A stretch of 46,560 bases of DNA from Clostridiales bacterium (GTDB lineage: Bacteria > Bacillota > Clostridia > Christensenellales > Borkfalkiaceae). Below the pieces are notes generated by a model. The model saw nothing but the letters and a program-made list of their open reading frames with translations. It did no database searches and was not told where the DNA came from. Positions 17,989 to 26,390 of the stretch are shown piece by piece. Positions within the stretch are counted from its first letter, which is position 1. Every line of letters starts with the position of its first letter. The stretch lies in NCBI GenBank assembly GCA_015069605.1, contig SVII01000011.1, positions 1 through 46,560 of the forward strand, in the 5' to 3' direction. The translations under genes were made by a program, and so were the position numbers.

Positions 17989-19104
17989 ATGAAACTTGGT
18001 GTTGTTGGTCTTCCCAACGTTGGTAAATCTACTCTTTTTAACGCAATCACGCACGCAGGCGCAGAATGCGCAAACTATCCTTTCTGCACAATCGAACCGA
18101 ACGTGGGCGTCGTAGCAGTTCCCGATGAACGTTTGGACAAGCTCGCGGCTTTATACGACAGCAAAAAGATTACCCCTGCCGTTATCGAATTCGTAGATAT
18201 CGCAGGTTTAGTAAAAGGCGCGTCCAAAGGTGAAGGCTTGGGTAATAAATTCCTTTCGCATATCCGTGAAGTTGATGCAATCGTACACGTTGTTCGTTGT
18301 TTCGAAGACGCAAACATTACGCATGTGGATAATAAAATTGATCCCGTAACCGATATTGAAACAATCAATCTCGAACTTGTTTTGTCGGATATGGAAGCCG
18401 TACAAAACCGCATGAATAAGGTAAAAGTGCAAGCTCGCGGCGGTTCGGATAAAAAAGCCGTAGAAGAATACGCGTTCTTGGAACGTTTATACGCGCATTT
18501 GGAAAGCGAAAAACCGGCGCGCAATTTTGAAATCGCGGAAACGGAAGAAGAATTTATGAAAAACTGCTTCCTTTTGACGACTAAACCTGTTATTTATGCC
18601 GCGAATATTAAAGAAGACGATATGGGCAAGGACGAAAACGAGCTTTCTTTTGTCAACCTCGTAAAAGATTTTGCAGCCAAGGAAGGTTCAGAAGTTCTCG
18701 TTATTTGCGCGAAAACGGAAGAAGAACTCTCGCAAATGGATCCCGATGACAAAGCAGTGTTTATGGAAGAATTCGGGCTTGGGGAAAGCGGTTTGGATCG
18801 ATTGATCAAAAAATCCTACGCTTTGCTTGGTTTGATTTCCTACCTTACCGCGGGTGAAAAGGAAACTCGTGCTTGGACGATCGTGAAAGGCACGAAAGCG
18901 CCGCAAGCAGCAGGAAAAATCCATACTGACTTTGAAAAAGGCTTTATCCGCGCCGACGTTGTGAATTGGGAAATTCTCGTCACGCTTGGCTCTATCGCAG
19001 CAGCAAAAGCAGAAGGTAAGGTTCGTTCGGAAGGCAAGGAATACATCATGCAAGACGGCGACGTTGTGGAATATTACTTCAACGTTTCCAAGAGCAATAA
19101 ATAA
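17989..19104 (+). CDS. ychF: Obg-family ATPase YchF (OLA1 type)
   Basis: 371 residues. P-loop GLPNVGKSTLFNAIT (6-20), NYPFCTIEPNVGVV switch region, G3 FVDIAGLVKGASKGEGLGNKFL and a C-terminal TGS domain (ARAWTIVKGTKAPQAAGKIHTD and on, ending in IMQDGDVVEYYFNVS). The family binds ATP rather than GTP and interacts with ribosomes and stress responses. Purine-rich SD (AAAAGG) precedes the ATG. Single-gene transcript with its own promoter and terminator. Confidence 0.96.
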   Translation: MKLGVVGLPNVGKSTLFNAITHAGAECANYPFCTIEPNVGVVAVPDERLDKLAALYDSKKITPAVIEFVDIAGLVKGASKGEGLGNKFLSHIREVDAIVHVVRCFEDANITHVDNKIDPVTDIETINLELVLSDMEAVQNRMNKVKVQARGGSDKKAVEEYAFLERLYAHLESEKPARNFEIAETEEEFMKNCFLLTTKPVIYAANIKEDDMGKDENELSFVNLVKDFAAKEGSEVLVICAKTEEELSQMDPDDKAVFMEEFGLGESGLDRLIKKSYALLGLISYLTAGEKETRAWTIVKGTKAPQAAGKIHTDFEKGFIRADVVNWEILVTLGSIAAAKAEGKVRSEGKEYIMQDGDVVEYYFNVSKSNK

Positions 19105-19123
19105 TTAAGTCATTCTAAAAATC

Positions 19124-19155
19124 AACGCGAGAGGTCCCCCCTCCCGCGTTTTTTT
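19124..19155 (+). terminator. Terminator after ychF
   Basis: AACGCGAGAGG pairs with CCTCCCGCGTT (one mismatch) and is followed by T7. Confidence 0.85.
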
Positions 19156-19178
19156 GTTGCCTTTTCATGAACGAACAA

Positions 19179-19477
19179 TCAATTCTTGTTTAATTTTTCA
19201 AAAATATCCCTCGGCACTTCTACAAAATCAATACAATTTGCCACAATAACATCAGGGAATGCTACGTTTTCAGCCGCTTGATAAGTCGTTCTTCGAATAA
19301 TCTCGTTGGTTTCTTCACAATAGCAATATTCTATGGGAATAAACTCTACCGAACCGCTAACCCACCGCGCAAAGCATAAAATAATGTATTCACTGCATGC
19401 TGTGCACAAGCGAACAGGTTTATGCTCACCCCAAACATAAGAATCAAGGCAATACACGTCGATAAGATTTTTTTCAC
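19179..19477 (-). pseudogene. Small putative lipoprotein with a frame break
   Basis: A GTG at 19475-19477 with AGGAG 10 nt upstream opens a frame starting MKKILSTCIALILMFGVSI and continuing NLFACAQ: a basic start, a hydrophobic core and a lipobox-like LFAC. That frame ends at a TAG at 19346-19348 after 43 codons. The frame shifted by one base is open from about 19457 to 19179. It encodes VSGSVEFIPIEYCYCEETNEI and a charged tail to LNKN, but its own first codon (GTG 19457) has no SD. The simplest reading is one small secreted lipoprotein gene broken by an indel. A programmed frameshift or a sequencing error are alternatives. Family not recognised. Confidence 0.55.
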
Positions 19478-19535
19478 GGCGTTTTCTCTCCTAATGATAA
19501 TCTTTTACTCATATAACTTAAAAGGTAATTTTTAC

Positions 19536-19994
19536 TCACTGATTGGTGTTTTTCGCCAAATATTCTTCTAAAATTTGCGCAGCCAACGCTACCATGTCCG
19601 CACAGGAACGCTTTTTATAGTATTCTTTCGTCCGCTCTTCCGCGACACCCCCGACTTCTACGGGCACTTTCATACCCGCAAGCAATTCACTGCAAATCAA
19701 ACTGCCCGTTTGTTCCTGGAATTTTTGACAAAGCTCTTGCACGATTGCATACGTTTGTTTTTTATTTTCGGGAGTATTTTCCGATTGCGCATACAACAAA
19801 CCTGCCACGGCCGCCATACCGCTAACTGCGCCGCAAGTAAGGCGAAGCCTACCCAAACCACCGCCAAACGGCAACATAATTTTGGATAATTCCTCCTCGT
19901 TTACGTTTGTAACGTTTGCAAACGCCAACGCTACCGCTTGCGAACAAGCGTATCCTTGTAAGAAATATTCTTTTGCCTTTTCTGCTCTTGACAT
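19536..19994 (-). CDS. C_GCAxxG_C_C family (putative redox) protein
   Basis: 152 residues. The Cys pattern fits the family: YACSQAVALAFANV near the N-terminus, LTCGAVSGMAAVAGLLYA in the middle (the GCAxxG-type element), then GSLICSELL and RSCADMVALAA. Members are small helical proteins found in anaerobes and thought to bind metal or act in redox reactions; the function is not established. SD AGGAG with a 9-nt spacer precedes the ATG. Its start codon overlaps the -35 box of the divergent PPTase promoter. Confidence 0.85.
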   Translation of the reverse strand: MSRAEKAKEYFLQGYACSQAVALAFANVTNVNEEELSKIMLPFGGGLGRLRLTCGAVSGMAAVAGLLYAQSENTPENKKQTYAIVQELCQKFQEQTGSLICSELLAGMKVPVEVGGVAEERTKEYYKKRSCADMVALAAQILEEYLAKNTNQ

Positions 19995-20016
19995 TTTTTT
20001 TCACTCCTGTTATAAT
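19988..20016 (+). promoter_or_regulatory. Consensus promoter of the PPTase gene
   Basis: A perfect -35 TTGACA (19988-19993) and perfect -10 TATAAT (20011-20016) are 17 bp apart. The expected start is at 20023, only 5 nt before the ATG at 20028, and no SD is present. Confidence 0.8.
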
Positions 20017-20027
20017 AGTGGTATATT

Positions 20028-20558
20028 ATGGAAAAAATCTTTTATGCAAACAAATCCGATTTTGAAAGTTCGGAAAGCGCGGTAAAAAAGATATTTCGGG
20101 ACTATTTCGGAATAACTTCCCCCAACGTTTTACGAACAGCAAACGGCAAACCTTATCTTGAAAATGAAATGGACCTGGGGGTATATTTTTCCGTTTCCCA
20201 CACAAAAGAAATGCTATTTATCGCCGTTTCTAATCAACCCGTGGGCATTGACGCGGAAAATATAAACCGCGAAGTGGCTTATGCGGCTATCTTAAACAAA
20301 TTTCCTGACGAGGAACGAAAAGAAATCCTCTCGACTCGTGATTTTTTATTGCATTGGGTTGCAAAAGAAAGCTCGGTGAAATGGTTAGGGCGTACATTAG
20401 CCCATGATTTAAAAAAAATCACTTATATCCATGGGAAACTTGCCTGCGAAAACCGTGAAATCCCTGCTTTGATGACAGTCAAAGAGTTTCAAGAGCATCT
20501 TGTTTGCGTATGTTGCGCACTCGATTTTTCTAATGCGGAATGGATTGCACTTCCATAA
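20028..20558 (+). CDS. 4'-phosphopantetheinyl transferase, Sfp type
   Basis: 176 residues. The motifs are in order: NGKPYLEN, VYFSVSHTKEMLFIAVS, VGIDAENI (Mg-binding Asp/Glu) and LLHWVAKESSVKWLG (WxxKES). The enzyme transfers phosphopantetheine from CoA to a carrier-protein Ser. No carrier protein or synthase is nearby, so the substrate may be the primary acyl carrier protein. The length is shorter than the 220-230 of Sfp and closer to AcpT/HetI-like minimal forms. Expressed from a consensus promoter 5 nt before the ATG, so translation is nearly leaderless. Confidence 0.88.
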   Translation: MEKIFYANKSDFESSESAVKKIFRDYFGITSPNVLRTANGKPYLENEMDLGVYFSVSHTKEMLFIAVSNQPVGIDAENINREVAYAAILNKFPDEERKEILSTRDFLLHWVAKESSVKWLGRTLAHDLKKITYIHGKLACENREIPALMTVKEFQEHLVCVCCALDFSNAEWIALP

Positions 20559-20625
20559 CGTAATCAATTATAACACAATCAAAGATAAAATTCAAGAATA
20601 TACAAGAAAAAAAAGGAGAAAGAAT

Positions 20626-21282
20626 ATGATTGGTGCAGTAATCGCTATGCAGAGCGAAGCGGAAATTTTATTAAATGAAATGTCCGTCAGCCGCTACTTG
20701 ACAGTAAGCGGCAAAAAAGTATATGTGGGAACGGCGTATGGAAAAAACGTTGCTCTTTGCGTTTGCGGAGTTGGAAAAGTCAACGCGGCCCTTGGAACAC
20801 AACTTCTTGTCAGTAAATTTGACGTAGAAAAAATCATCAATTTTGGGGTTTCGGGGGGCTTAAACGCGAGCACAAAACTTTGCAACGTATATCAAATTTC
20901 CGCAGCAGTACAATTCGATTTCGATTTGGTTCAGTTGAATGGCGGAAAAATCGGGACTTTAAATGAATATTCAGAAAATTATTTACAGTTGAATATGTTA
21001 AACCTGCCCTTTGAAAAAAGAAAATTAGGCACAGCGGATCGTTTCAATGATTCCCCTGCTGATTTTGCTTTGCTAACCGAAGAATTGAATGCGGATATTC
21101 GTGACATGGAAGGCGCGGCAATCGTACAAGCAGCGTATGCCGCGGAATTACCCGTATATTCCATAAAAGCAATCTCTGACATTGCAGGAAGCGGTAGCAC
21201 TACGGAACAGTTCTTAGTGAATAAGGACAAGGCATTGGAGAATTTGAAGGCTGTTTTACCACAAATTTTTGATAAATTGTAA
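20626..21282 (+). CDS. mtnN: 5'-methylthioadenosine/S-adenosylhomocysteine nucleosidase
   Basis: 218 residues from the ATG at 20626, which has AGGAG just upstream; the frame is open further upstream but overlaps the PPTase gene. Family marks: IGAVIAMQSEAEILL (general acid region), INFGVSGGLN (phosphate/ribose site), RDMEGAAIVQAAY (ribose-binding MEG) and IKAISDIAG (catalytic Asp). It cleaves MTA and SAH to adenine and thioribose products, in methionine salvage and in methylation recycling. A little shorter than E. coli Pfs (232). Followed after 26 bp by ung. Confidence 0.92.
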   Translation: MIGAVIAMQSEAEILLNEMSVSRYLTVSGKKVYVGTAYGKNVALCVCGVGKVNAALGTQLLVSKFDVEKIINFGVSGGLNASTKLCNVYQISAAVQFDFDLVQLNGGKIGTLNEYSENYLQLNMLNLPFEKRKLGTADRFNDSPADFALLTEELNADIRDMEGAAIVQAAYAAELPVYSIKAISDIAGSGSTTEQFLVNKDKALENLKAVLPQIFDKL

Positions 21283-21308
21283 GACTTTTTCCACAAAAGA
21301 GGTTCGAT

Positions 21309-21977
21309 ATGGTAGATTTAGGTGATTGGAACGAACGGTTAGCGCCTTTGTTTTCCGATGAAAGGTATTTAAAAATCCGGCAATTTTTAATTCAAGAATA
21401 CAATAACTACGTAGTTTATCCCGATATGTACGATTTATACAACTGCTTTAAATACACGCAGTTTGAGAATTTGAAAGTAGTTTTGTTGGGACAAGACCCC
21501 TATCATAACGTTGGTCAAGCACACGGGTTGTGTTTTTCTGTACAAGACGGAATTCAAAAGCCACCTTCTTTGGAAAATATCTTCAAGGAATTAAAAACAG
21601 ACATTGGTTGCGACACGCCACAATCGGGAAATTTAACGAAGTGGGCAAAAGAAGGCGTTTTGCTAATGAACACTTCCCTTTCCGTACGCGAACATCAGGC
21701 AAATTCCCATTCTAAATGCGGTTGGGCTTGGTTTACCGATAGCGTTATTAAACTGATTTCCCAACAAAAAGAACACGTCGTCTTTATTCTTTGGGGCGGT
21801 AACGCGCGTAGTAAAAAGCCTTTAATCGATACATCTAAACATCTCGTCTTAGAATGCGCACACCCTTCCCCCTTATCTGCCTATAACGGATTTTTCGGAT
21901 GTCAGCACTTCTCAAAAACAAACGAATACTTAACAAACCACGGACTACAACCGATTGATTGGGATTTAACGAAATAA
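21309..21977 (+). CDS. ung: Uracil-DNA glycosylase, family 1
   Basis: 222 residues. Water-activating motif VVLLGQDPYHNVGQAHGLCFS, LLMNTSLSVREHQANSH, and the minor-groove loop HPSPLSAYNGFFGCQHFS are all intact. It removes uracil from DNA as the first step of base-excision repair. SD AGAGG precedes the ATG. Last gene of the short plus-strand run; a terminator follows. Confidence 0.97.
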   Translation: MVDLGDWNERLAPLFSDERYLKIRQFLIQEYNNYVVYPDMYDLYNCFKYTQFENLKVVLLGQDPYHNVGQAHGLCFSVQDGIQKPPSLENIFKELKTDIGCDTPQSGNLTKWAKEGVLLMNTSLSVREHQANSHSKCGWAWFTDSVIKLISQQKEHVVFILWGGNARSKKPLIDTSKHLVLECAHPSPLSAYNGFFGCQHFSKTNEYLTNHGLQPIDWDLTK

Positions 21978-21984
21978 AATAAAG

Positions 21985-22017
21985 AAAAGGAAGTATGGTT
22001 TTCGCACACTTCCTTTT
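21985..22017 (+). terminator. Terminator after ung
   Basis: AAAAGGAAGT (21985-21994) pairs with ACTTCCTTTT (22008-22017), followed by more T. Confidence 0.8.
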
Positions 22018-22021
22018 TTAA

Positions 22022-22060
22022 TACTATGTTACGCATAGGTATTATGCCAGGCATAATACC
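22022..22060. repeat. Dispersed palindromic repeat, copy 1
   Basis: Contains a perfect palindrome, AGGTATTATGCC (22037-22048), A, GGCATAATACCT (22050-22061), and a smaller one, CTATG-TTACG-CATAG. It aligns without gaps to copy 2 (23314-23352) at 28 of 39 positions, most differences being transitions. It sits between ung and the YnbB-like gene. Confidence 0.65.
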
Positions 22061-22065
22061 TTGTT

Positions 22066-23292
22066 TTATATCAATTTTGCGAGAATTTTCTTCAAAGCAT
22101 ATTTACAATGCTCGTACGTTAAGCCGCCTTGAAAATAAGCGGTGTACGGCTCTTTCACGGGCGCATCAGCGGACAATTCGATAGATGCCCCTTCCACAAA
22201 GCAACCTGCCGCCATAATGACTTTGCTGTCATATCCTGGCATATCCCAAGGTTCAAGAGTTACAAAACTGTCAATGGGCGAGGCTTCTTGCACCGATTGA
22301 ATGAACGCGCAAAGCTGCTCCGCTGTATCAAAACGAATCGCGCGCGTAATGTCTGCGGGCGTTTTATCGAGCTTCGGGAAATTCTCGTAACCGAGGTTCT
22401 CCATACATTTTCCAATAACCAAACTTCCTTTAATCGCTTGATTTACCGTATGTGGAGCCATAAATAAGCCTTGATAGAAAAGACGGTAACCATAGGCATA
22501 CGAACCGACTTCGTTTCCAATGGAAGGTGCAGTCAACCGCCTGCCGATTTTATCGATATATTCCGCTGTACCTACGATATAACCACCCGTTGGCGTCAAA
22601 CCGCCACCGGGATTTTTTATAAGCGAACCAACCGCCACGTCCGCACCCACGTCGCAAGGTTCTTGTTTTTCAACAAATTCCCCGTAACAATTATCTACAA
22701 AAATACAACCTTTAAAGCCCAAACCGCGTACAAAATCGCAAATTTCACCGATTTCGGCAACTGTAAATGCATCGCGGAGTTCATATCCGCGCGAACGTTG
22801 AATATAAATCATTTTAAGTTTCGTACTTAAACGCGCTATATCCTTTTTTATTTGTTCTTTGTCAAACTTACCATCCGGCGTAAGCTCGGTACAATCAAAA
22901 GAAATACCAAAATCTTTTAACGATCCGTTGCCATCGCCAAAGATTACACCACGAATGGTATCGTACGGCATCCCCGAAATCGCCAAAACCGCATCCCCAG
23001 TACGCAATACGCCAAACAACGCCACGGTCAGCGCGTGCGTGCCGCTCAACAAAGCCGGTGATACAATCCCTGCTTCCGCTCCAAATGCGTCTGCATACAC
23101 GTCGCCTAATACAAATCTACCTTCATCACCGTATCCATATCCCGTCGTCGCATTGAAATGGCGAAGCGCAATCGAATGTTTATTAAAGGATTTCAACACC
23201 TTTTCTTGATTATATTCGCTGATTTCATCCGCTAAGGCAAACTGTGACTTTAATTGTTCTTCACTTGTTTTTATCAGTTCTTCAACCGTCAT
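22066..23292 (-). CDS. PLP-dependent YnbB / 'aluminium resistance' family protein
   Basis: 408 residues, fold type I PLP enzyme. Marks: FNATTGYGYGDEGR, SGTHALTVALFGVLRTGD, IYIQRSRGYE, IFVDNCYGEF (cofactor Asp) and VAVGSLIKNPGGG, whose Lys should hold PLP. The family is annotated as methionine gamma-lyase-like or aluminium resistance protein; the true reaction is not established. It is usually found beside miaA, hfq or glutamine synthetase genes in Firmicutes, as here after miaA. GGAG with a 10-nt spacer precedes the ATG. The 38-bp gap from miaA is filled by a repeat copy. Confidence 0.88.
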   Translation of the reverse strand: MTVEELIKTSEEQLKSQFALADEISEYNQEKVLKSFNKHSIALRHFNATTGYGYGDEGRFVLGDVYADAFGAEAGIVSPALLSGTHALTVALFGVLRTGDAVLAISGMPYDTIRGVIFGDGNGSLKDFGISFDCTELTPDGKFDKEQIKKDIARLSTKLKMIYIQRSRGYELRDAFTVAEIGEICDFVRGLGFKGCIFVDNCYGEFVEKQEPCDVGADVAVGSLIKNPGGGLTPTGGYIVGTAEYIDKIGRRLTAPSIGNEVGSYAYGYRLFYQGLFMAPHTVNQAIKGSLVIGKCMENLGYENFPKLDKTPADITRAIRFDTAEQLCAFIQSVQEASPIDSFVTLEPWDMPGYDSKVIMAAGCFVEGASIELSADAPVKEPYTAYFQGGLTYEHCKYALKKILAKLI

Positions 23293-23313
23293 TTTCTATA
23301 TTCTCCATTTTAG

Positions 23314-23352
23314 TATTATGTCACACGTAATTATTTTGTCTGACATAGTACC
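23314..23352. repeat. Dispersed palindromic repeat, copy 2 (runs into miaA 3' end)
   Basis: Outer arms GTATTATGTC (23313-23322) and GACATAGTAC (23342-23351) pair with one G-U. Inside lies TGTCTGACA, also present in copy 3. The repeat supplies the last codons of miaA (VLCQTK) and its stop. Confidence 0.65.
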
Positions 23353-24254
23353 CATTCTTCTATTAGTTTTTGTACATTAGTTCCCGTCACTTCTTCATAT
23401 GGCAATATCGTATGATTTTGCATACGCTTAAAGAAGGTGATTTGTCGTTTGGCATAATTTCGCGTGTTTTTCTTAATCAATTCCTTGACTTCTTCTTCAG
23501 GAAAACCTAAACGCAGTCCTTCCGCAACTTCTTTATACCCAATGCCTTGCATACATTGCATTTCTTCCGTAACGCCACTTGCAAGCAAAGTTTTCACCTC
23601 GTCAATTAAGCCTTGACGGAACATTTCATCCACGCGCAAGTTAATCCTTTCATACAAAGTTTCCCTCGGAAAATCAATAGATACTGCCGTAAAATCAAAT
23701 CTTGGAATAAGCGCGTCTTGTTGCTGAGATTTTGCTTTTCCAGTAATGTCGTAGATTTCTAATGCGCGAATGACACGTTTTACATCGTTATAATGCAGCT
23801 TTTCCGCGCTTTCAGGGTCTTTTTCAGCCAAAATCGAATGAACGTATTCCTTGCCGTATTCTTCCGCCATACGTTCATACTTTTGTCGAATTTCCTCGTT
23901 TGCACCAACGTTTCCAAATTGACTTTTATACAACAAAGAGTTGATATAAAAACCCGTTCCGCCACAAATAATCGGCGTTTTGCCTTCCATAAGCAACCGT
24001 TCGACTATAGGTAATGCCATACGCTCGTAATCACTCACGGAAAAGCTCTTTTCAGGCTCGATTACGTCTATCATGTGATGGACTACGCCATCGCGTTCCT
24101 CCATAGAAGGCTTTGCCGTACCGATATTCAAACCTTTATATACAAGCATAGAATCAGCAGATATAATCTCGCCGTTCATATTTTTCGCACAGGCAACGGA
24201 TAGCGACGTTTTTCCCGACGCTGTTGCGCCGCAAATCACCAATACCTTTGCCAT
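23331..24254 (-). CDS. miaA: tRNA dimethylallyltransferase
   Basis: 307 residues. P-loop ICGATASGKTSLSVACA (8-24), ISADSMLVYKGLNIGTAKP, HHMIDV, and IICGGTGFYINSLLY are all standard. It adds the isopentenyl group to A37 of tRNAs reading U-starting codons; MiaB, encoded upstream in the same operon, then adds the methylthio group. The ATG shares a base with the mutL stop (TAATG). The last residues are encoded by a dispersed repeat, so this tail may differ from relatives. Confidence 0.96.
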   Translation of the reverse strand: MAKVLVICGATASGKTSLSVACAKNMNGEIISADSMLVYKGLNIGTAKPSMEERDGVVHHMIDVIEPEKSFSVSDYERMALPIVERLLMEGKTPIICGGTGFYINSLLYKSQFGNVGANEEIRQKYERMAEEYGKEYVHSILAEKDPESAEKLHYNDVKRVIRALEIYDITGKAKSQQQDALIPRFDFTAVSIDFPRETLYERINLRVDEMFRQGLIDEVKTLLASGVTEEMQCMQGIGYKEVAEGLRLGFPEEEVKELIKKNTRNYAKRQITFFKRMQNHTILPYEEVTGTNVQKLIEEWVLCQTK

Positions 24255-26389
24255 TAGACAATCCTCTTGAACATCTTTTCAAGCTGCGTTCTCGTCATTT
24301 TTACAACAACGGGTCTGCCGTGCGGACATTTTAAACCCATATCTCCGTCCATCAACGCAAACAAAGCATCGATTTCGCCTTGCGTAAGATCCATACCGCC
24401 TTTTACCGCCGCTTTACAAGCCGCTGACGCCAATTTGTCTTTCAAAATATCCACAAGCTTAATCGAGCGATAACCGCTGATGTCCCCCAAAATATCGTTG
24501 AAAAATCCGCCAAGATCGATCTTTTGCAATTCCACGGGGATTGCATTGATCGAAAACGTCGTTTGATCGTCTTCCGTAATCTCAAAGCCCATTTCTTTAA
24601 TATCTTCCAAGCGTTCCCGAATAAACGTGCTCTCAAAGACATTTAAGCGCAATTTATACGGAATTAGCATGGGTTGTTGAATAACCGACCGCGTTTGCAT
24701 TTGTTCTTTTAAACGGTTGAAAATTAAGCGTTCATGTGCCGCGTGTTGATCGATAATATACACTTCGTCTTTGCGTTCGTATAATAAATAGGTGTTGAAC
24801 AACTTTCCCGCGTACTTACACGTAGAAACATCTATCTTGTTCTGCTTCGCCTTATTATCCAGCTCTTCTAAATAACGTTTATTTTCTGCAAAGAAATCCT
24901 CTTCCACTCCTTCCTTTTTCGCTTTTTCATAAGCAGGATCGTCCACACGCAAAACGTGCGGTTCAAAGAATAGATCGGGGTACTTTTTCAAAATAATCGC
25001 TTCCGCTTTTCTTGGATCTTGCGTAGGATTACGACGCGGCAATGGTTTCGTCGTATCTTGCGTTTTTCTTTCATACGGCGCGATTTGCTCCATAGGAATA
25101 AAGCCTTTCTCAGGAGTTTGGTTCACTTCTTCAAAGGGTACCGCGCCCTGTTTTTTCGCTACAAAAGCAGGCGCGCACGCCTCGATTTCACGCTGCGCCT
25201 CTTCGTACGTCAACGTAGCAAAACCCAACGATTTCGGCAATTTTGGAGCTATTTTCGCCGTTTCTTCCTTAACCGTAGAAGATATGGACGGCAGCGCACT
25301 AGATTTTGGTTTATCTTCCGCTCTCGGTTCTTGTTCTTGCGTAAATGTAATCACAGGTTCTTCTTGCGCTATGTTTGGCATTTCCACGATATAATCCATT
25401 GCTTTCGTATGTCCGTCTAACACAGCGGAAATAACGGAATAAATACACCCGTAAATGATTTGATTATCCGCAAAACGCACGTCCGCTTTGTTAGGGTGTA
25501 CGTTTACGTCCACAATTTCCGTCGGTACGTCCACGTACAGCACATAAAACGGATATTGACGTTTCATCAAATAACTGGAATACGCATTGGAAATCGCAGC
25601 AGAAACCGTTCCGTTAATGATATATCTACCGTTTAAAAATATACTTTGATAACTTTTATTCGGTTTGGAAAAGTTTTGATTTCCGATATAGCCGCGAATA
25701 CGAATACCATGTTTATCCGCGTCGATTTTAAAACATTGCGATAAAACGGACGCACCGTAAACGCTGACGATAGCTTCCTCAGTGCCGCCGCCAAAAGATT
25801 GCAGAACCTTTTTCCCGTTCACGTAATAGGTGAACGCAATATCAGGGCGATTTAAAATGAAGCGGGAAACGAAATTAGTGATGTCCGTTTCCTCCGCTCT
25901 ATCCGATTTCAAAAATCCCAAACGCACGGGCGTGTTAAAAAAGAGCGTCTCCACGCAAACTTCCGTGCCCTTTTGCCCTGCAGCTTCGGTAATTTCTCCC
26001 ATTTCGCCGCCATTACAAGACAGCGTGTAGCATTTCCCTTGTTCCGTTTTGGACGTAATTGTCATTTGCGAAACAGCCGCAATCGATGCTACCGCTTCCC
26101 CACGGAAACCGAGCGTAACGATGTTTTCTAAATCTTCCGCTTTTGCGATTTTACTAGTTGCATGCGGCAAAAATGCCGAGTGCAAATCGTCACGTTCTAT
26201 GCCGCAACCATTGTCAATCACCTTGATCAACTGCTTGCCGCCTTGTTCCACGAAAATTTCAATCTCCGTAGCCCCTGCGTCTATGGCGTTTTCGACCAGT
26301 TCCTTGACAACAGAATACGGGCGGTCAACAACTTCCCCCGCCGCTATTCTATTATACACCTTTGCAGGCAGTATATTGATTTTTGCCAT
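24254..26389 (-). CDS. mutL: DNA mismatch repair protein MutL
   Basis: 711 residues. The GHKL ATPase has VKELVENAIDAGA, IDNGCGIERDD, ATSKI and TLGFRGEAVASIAAVS. A variable linker (about 350-510) is rich in Pro, Glu and Thr. The C-terminal dimerisation/endonuclease domain has IIDQHAAHERLIFNRL and ends CPHGRPVVVKMTRTQLEKMF. The endonuclease motif is usually DQHAxxExxxxE; here the last Glu is Asn, while the CPHGRP zinc-site part is intact. Starts one base after the mutS stop. Confidence 0.96.
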   Translation of the reverse strand: MAKINILPAKVYNRIAAGEVVDRPYSVVKELVENAIDAGATEIEIFVEQGGKQLIKVIDNGCGIERDDLHSAFLPHATSKIAKAEDLENIVTLGFRGEAVASIAAVSQMTITSKTEQGKCYTLSCNGGEMGEITEAAGQKGTEVCVETLFFNTPVRLGFLKSDRAEETDITNFVSRFILNRPDIAFTYYVNGKKVLQSFGGGTEEAIVSVYGASVLSQCFKIDADKHGIRIRGYIGNQNFSKPNKSYQSIFLNGRYIINGTVSAAISNAYSSYLMKRQYPFYVLYVDVPTEIVDVNVHPNKADVRFADNQIIYGCIYSVISAVLDGHTKAMDYIVEMPNIAQEEPVITFTQEQEPRAEDKPKSSALPSISSTVKEETAKIAPKLPKSLGFATLTYEEAQREIEACAPAFVAKKQGAVPFEEVNQTPEKGFIPMEQIAPYERKTQDTTKPLPRRNPTQDPRKAEAIILKKYPDLFFEPHVLRVDDPAYEKAKKEGVEEDFFAENKRYLEELDNKAKQNKIDVSTCKYAGKLFNTYLLYERKDEVYIIDQHAAHERLIFNRLKEQMQTRSVIQQPMLIPYKLRLNVFESTFIRERLEDIKEMGFEITEDDQTTFSINAIPVELQKIDLGGFFNDILGDISGYRSIKLVDILKDKLASAACKAAVKGGMDLTQGEIDALFALMDGDMGLKCPHGRPVVVKMTRTQLEKMFKRIV

Positions 26390-26390
26390 A

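Noticed and set aside
22037-22061. Palindrome as a terminator of ung or the YnbB-like gene
   Set aside because: No proper U-run on either strand, and a true terminator already lies at 21985-22017; treated as a repeat.
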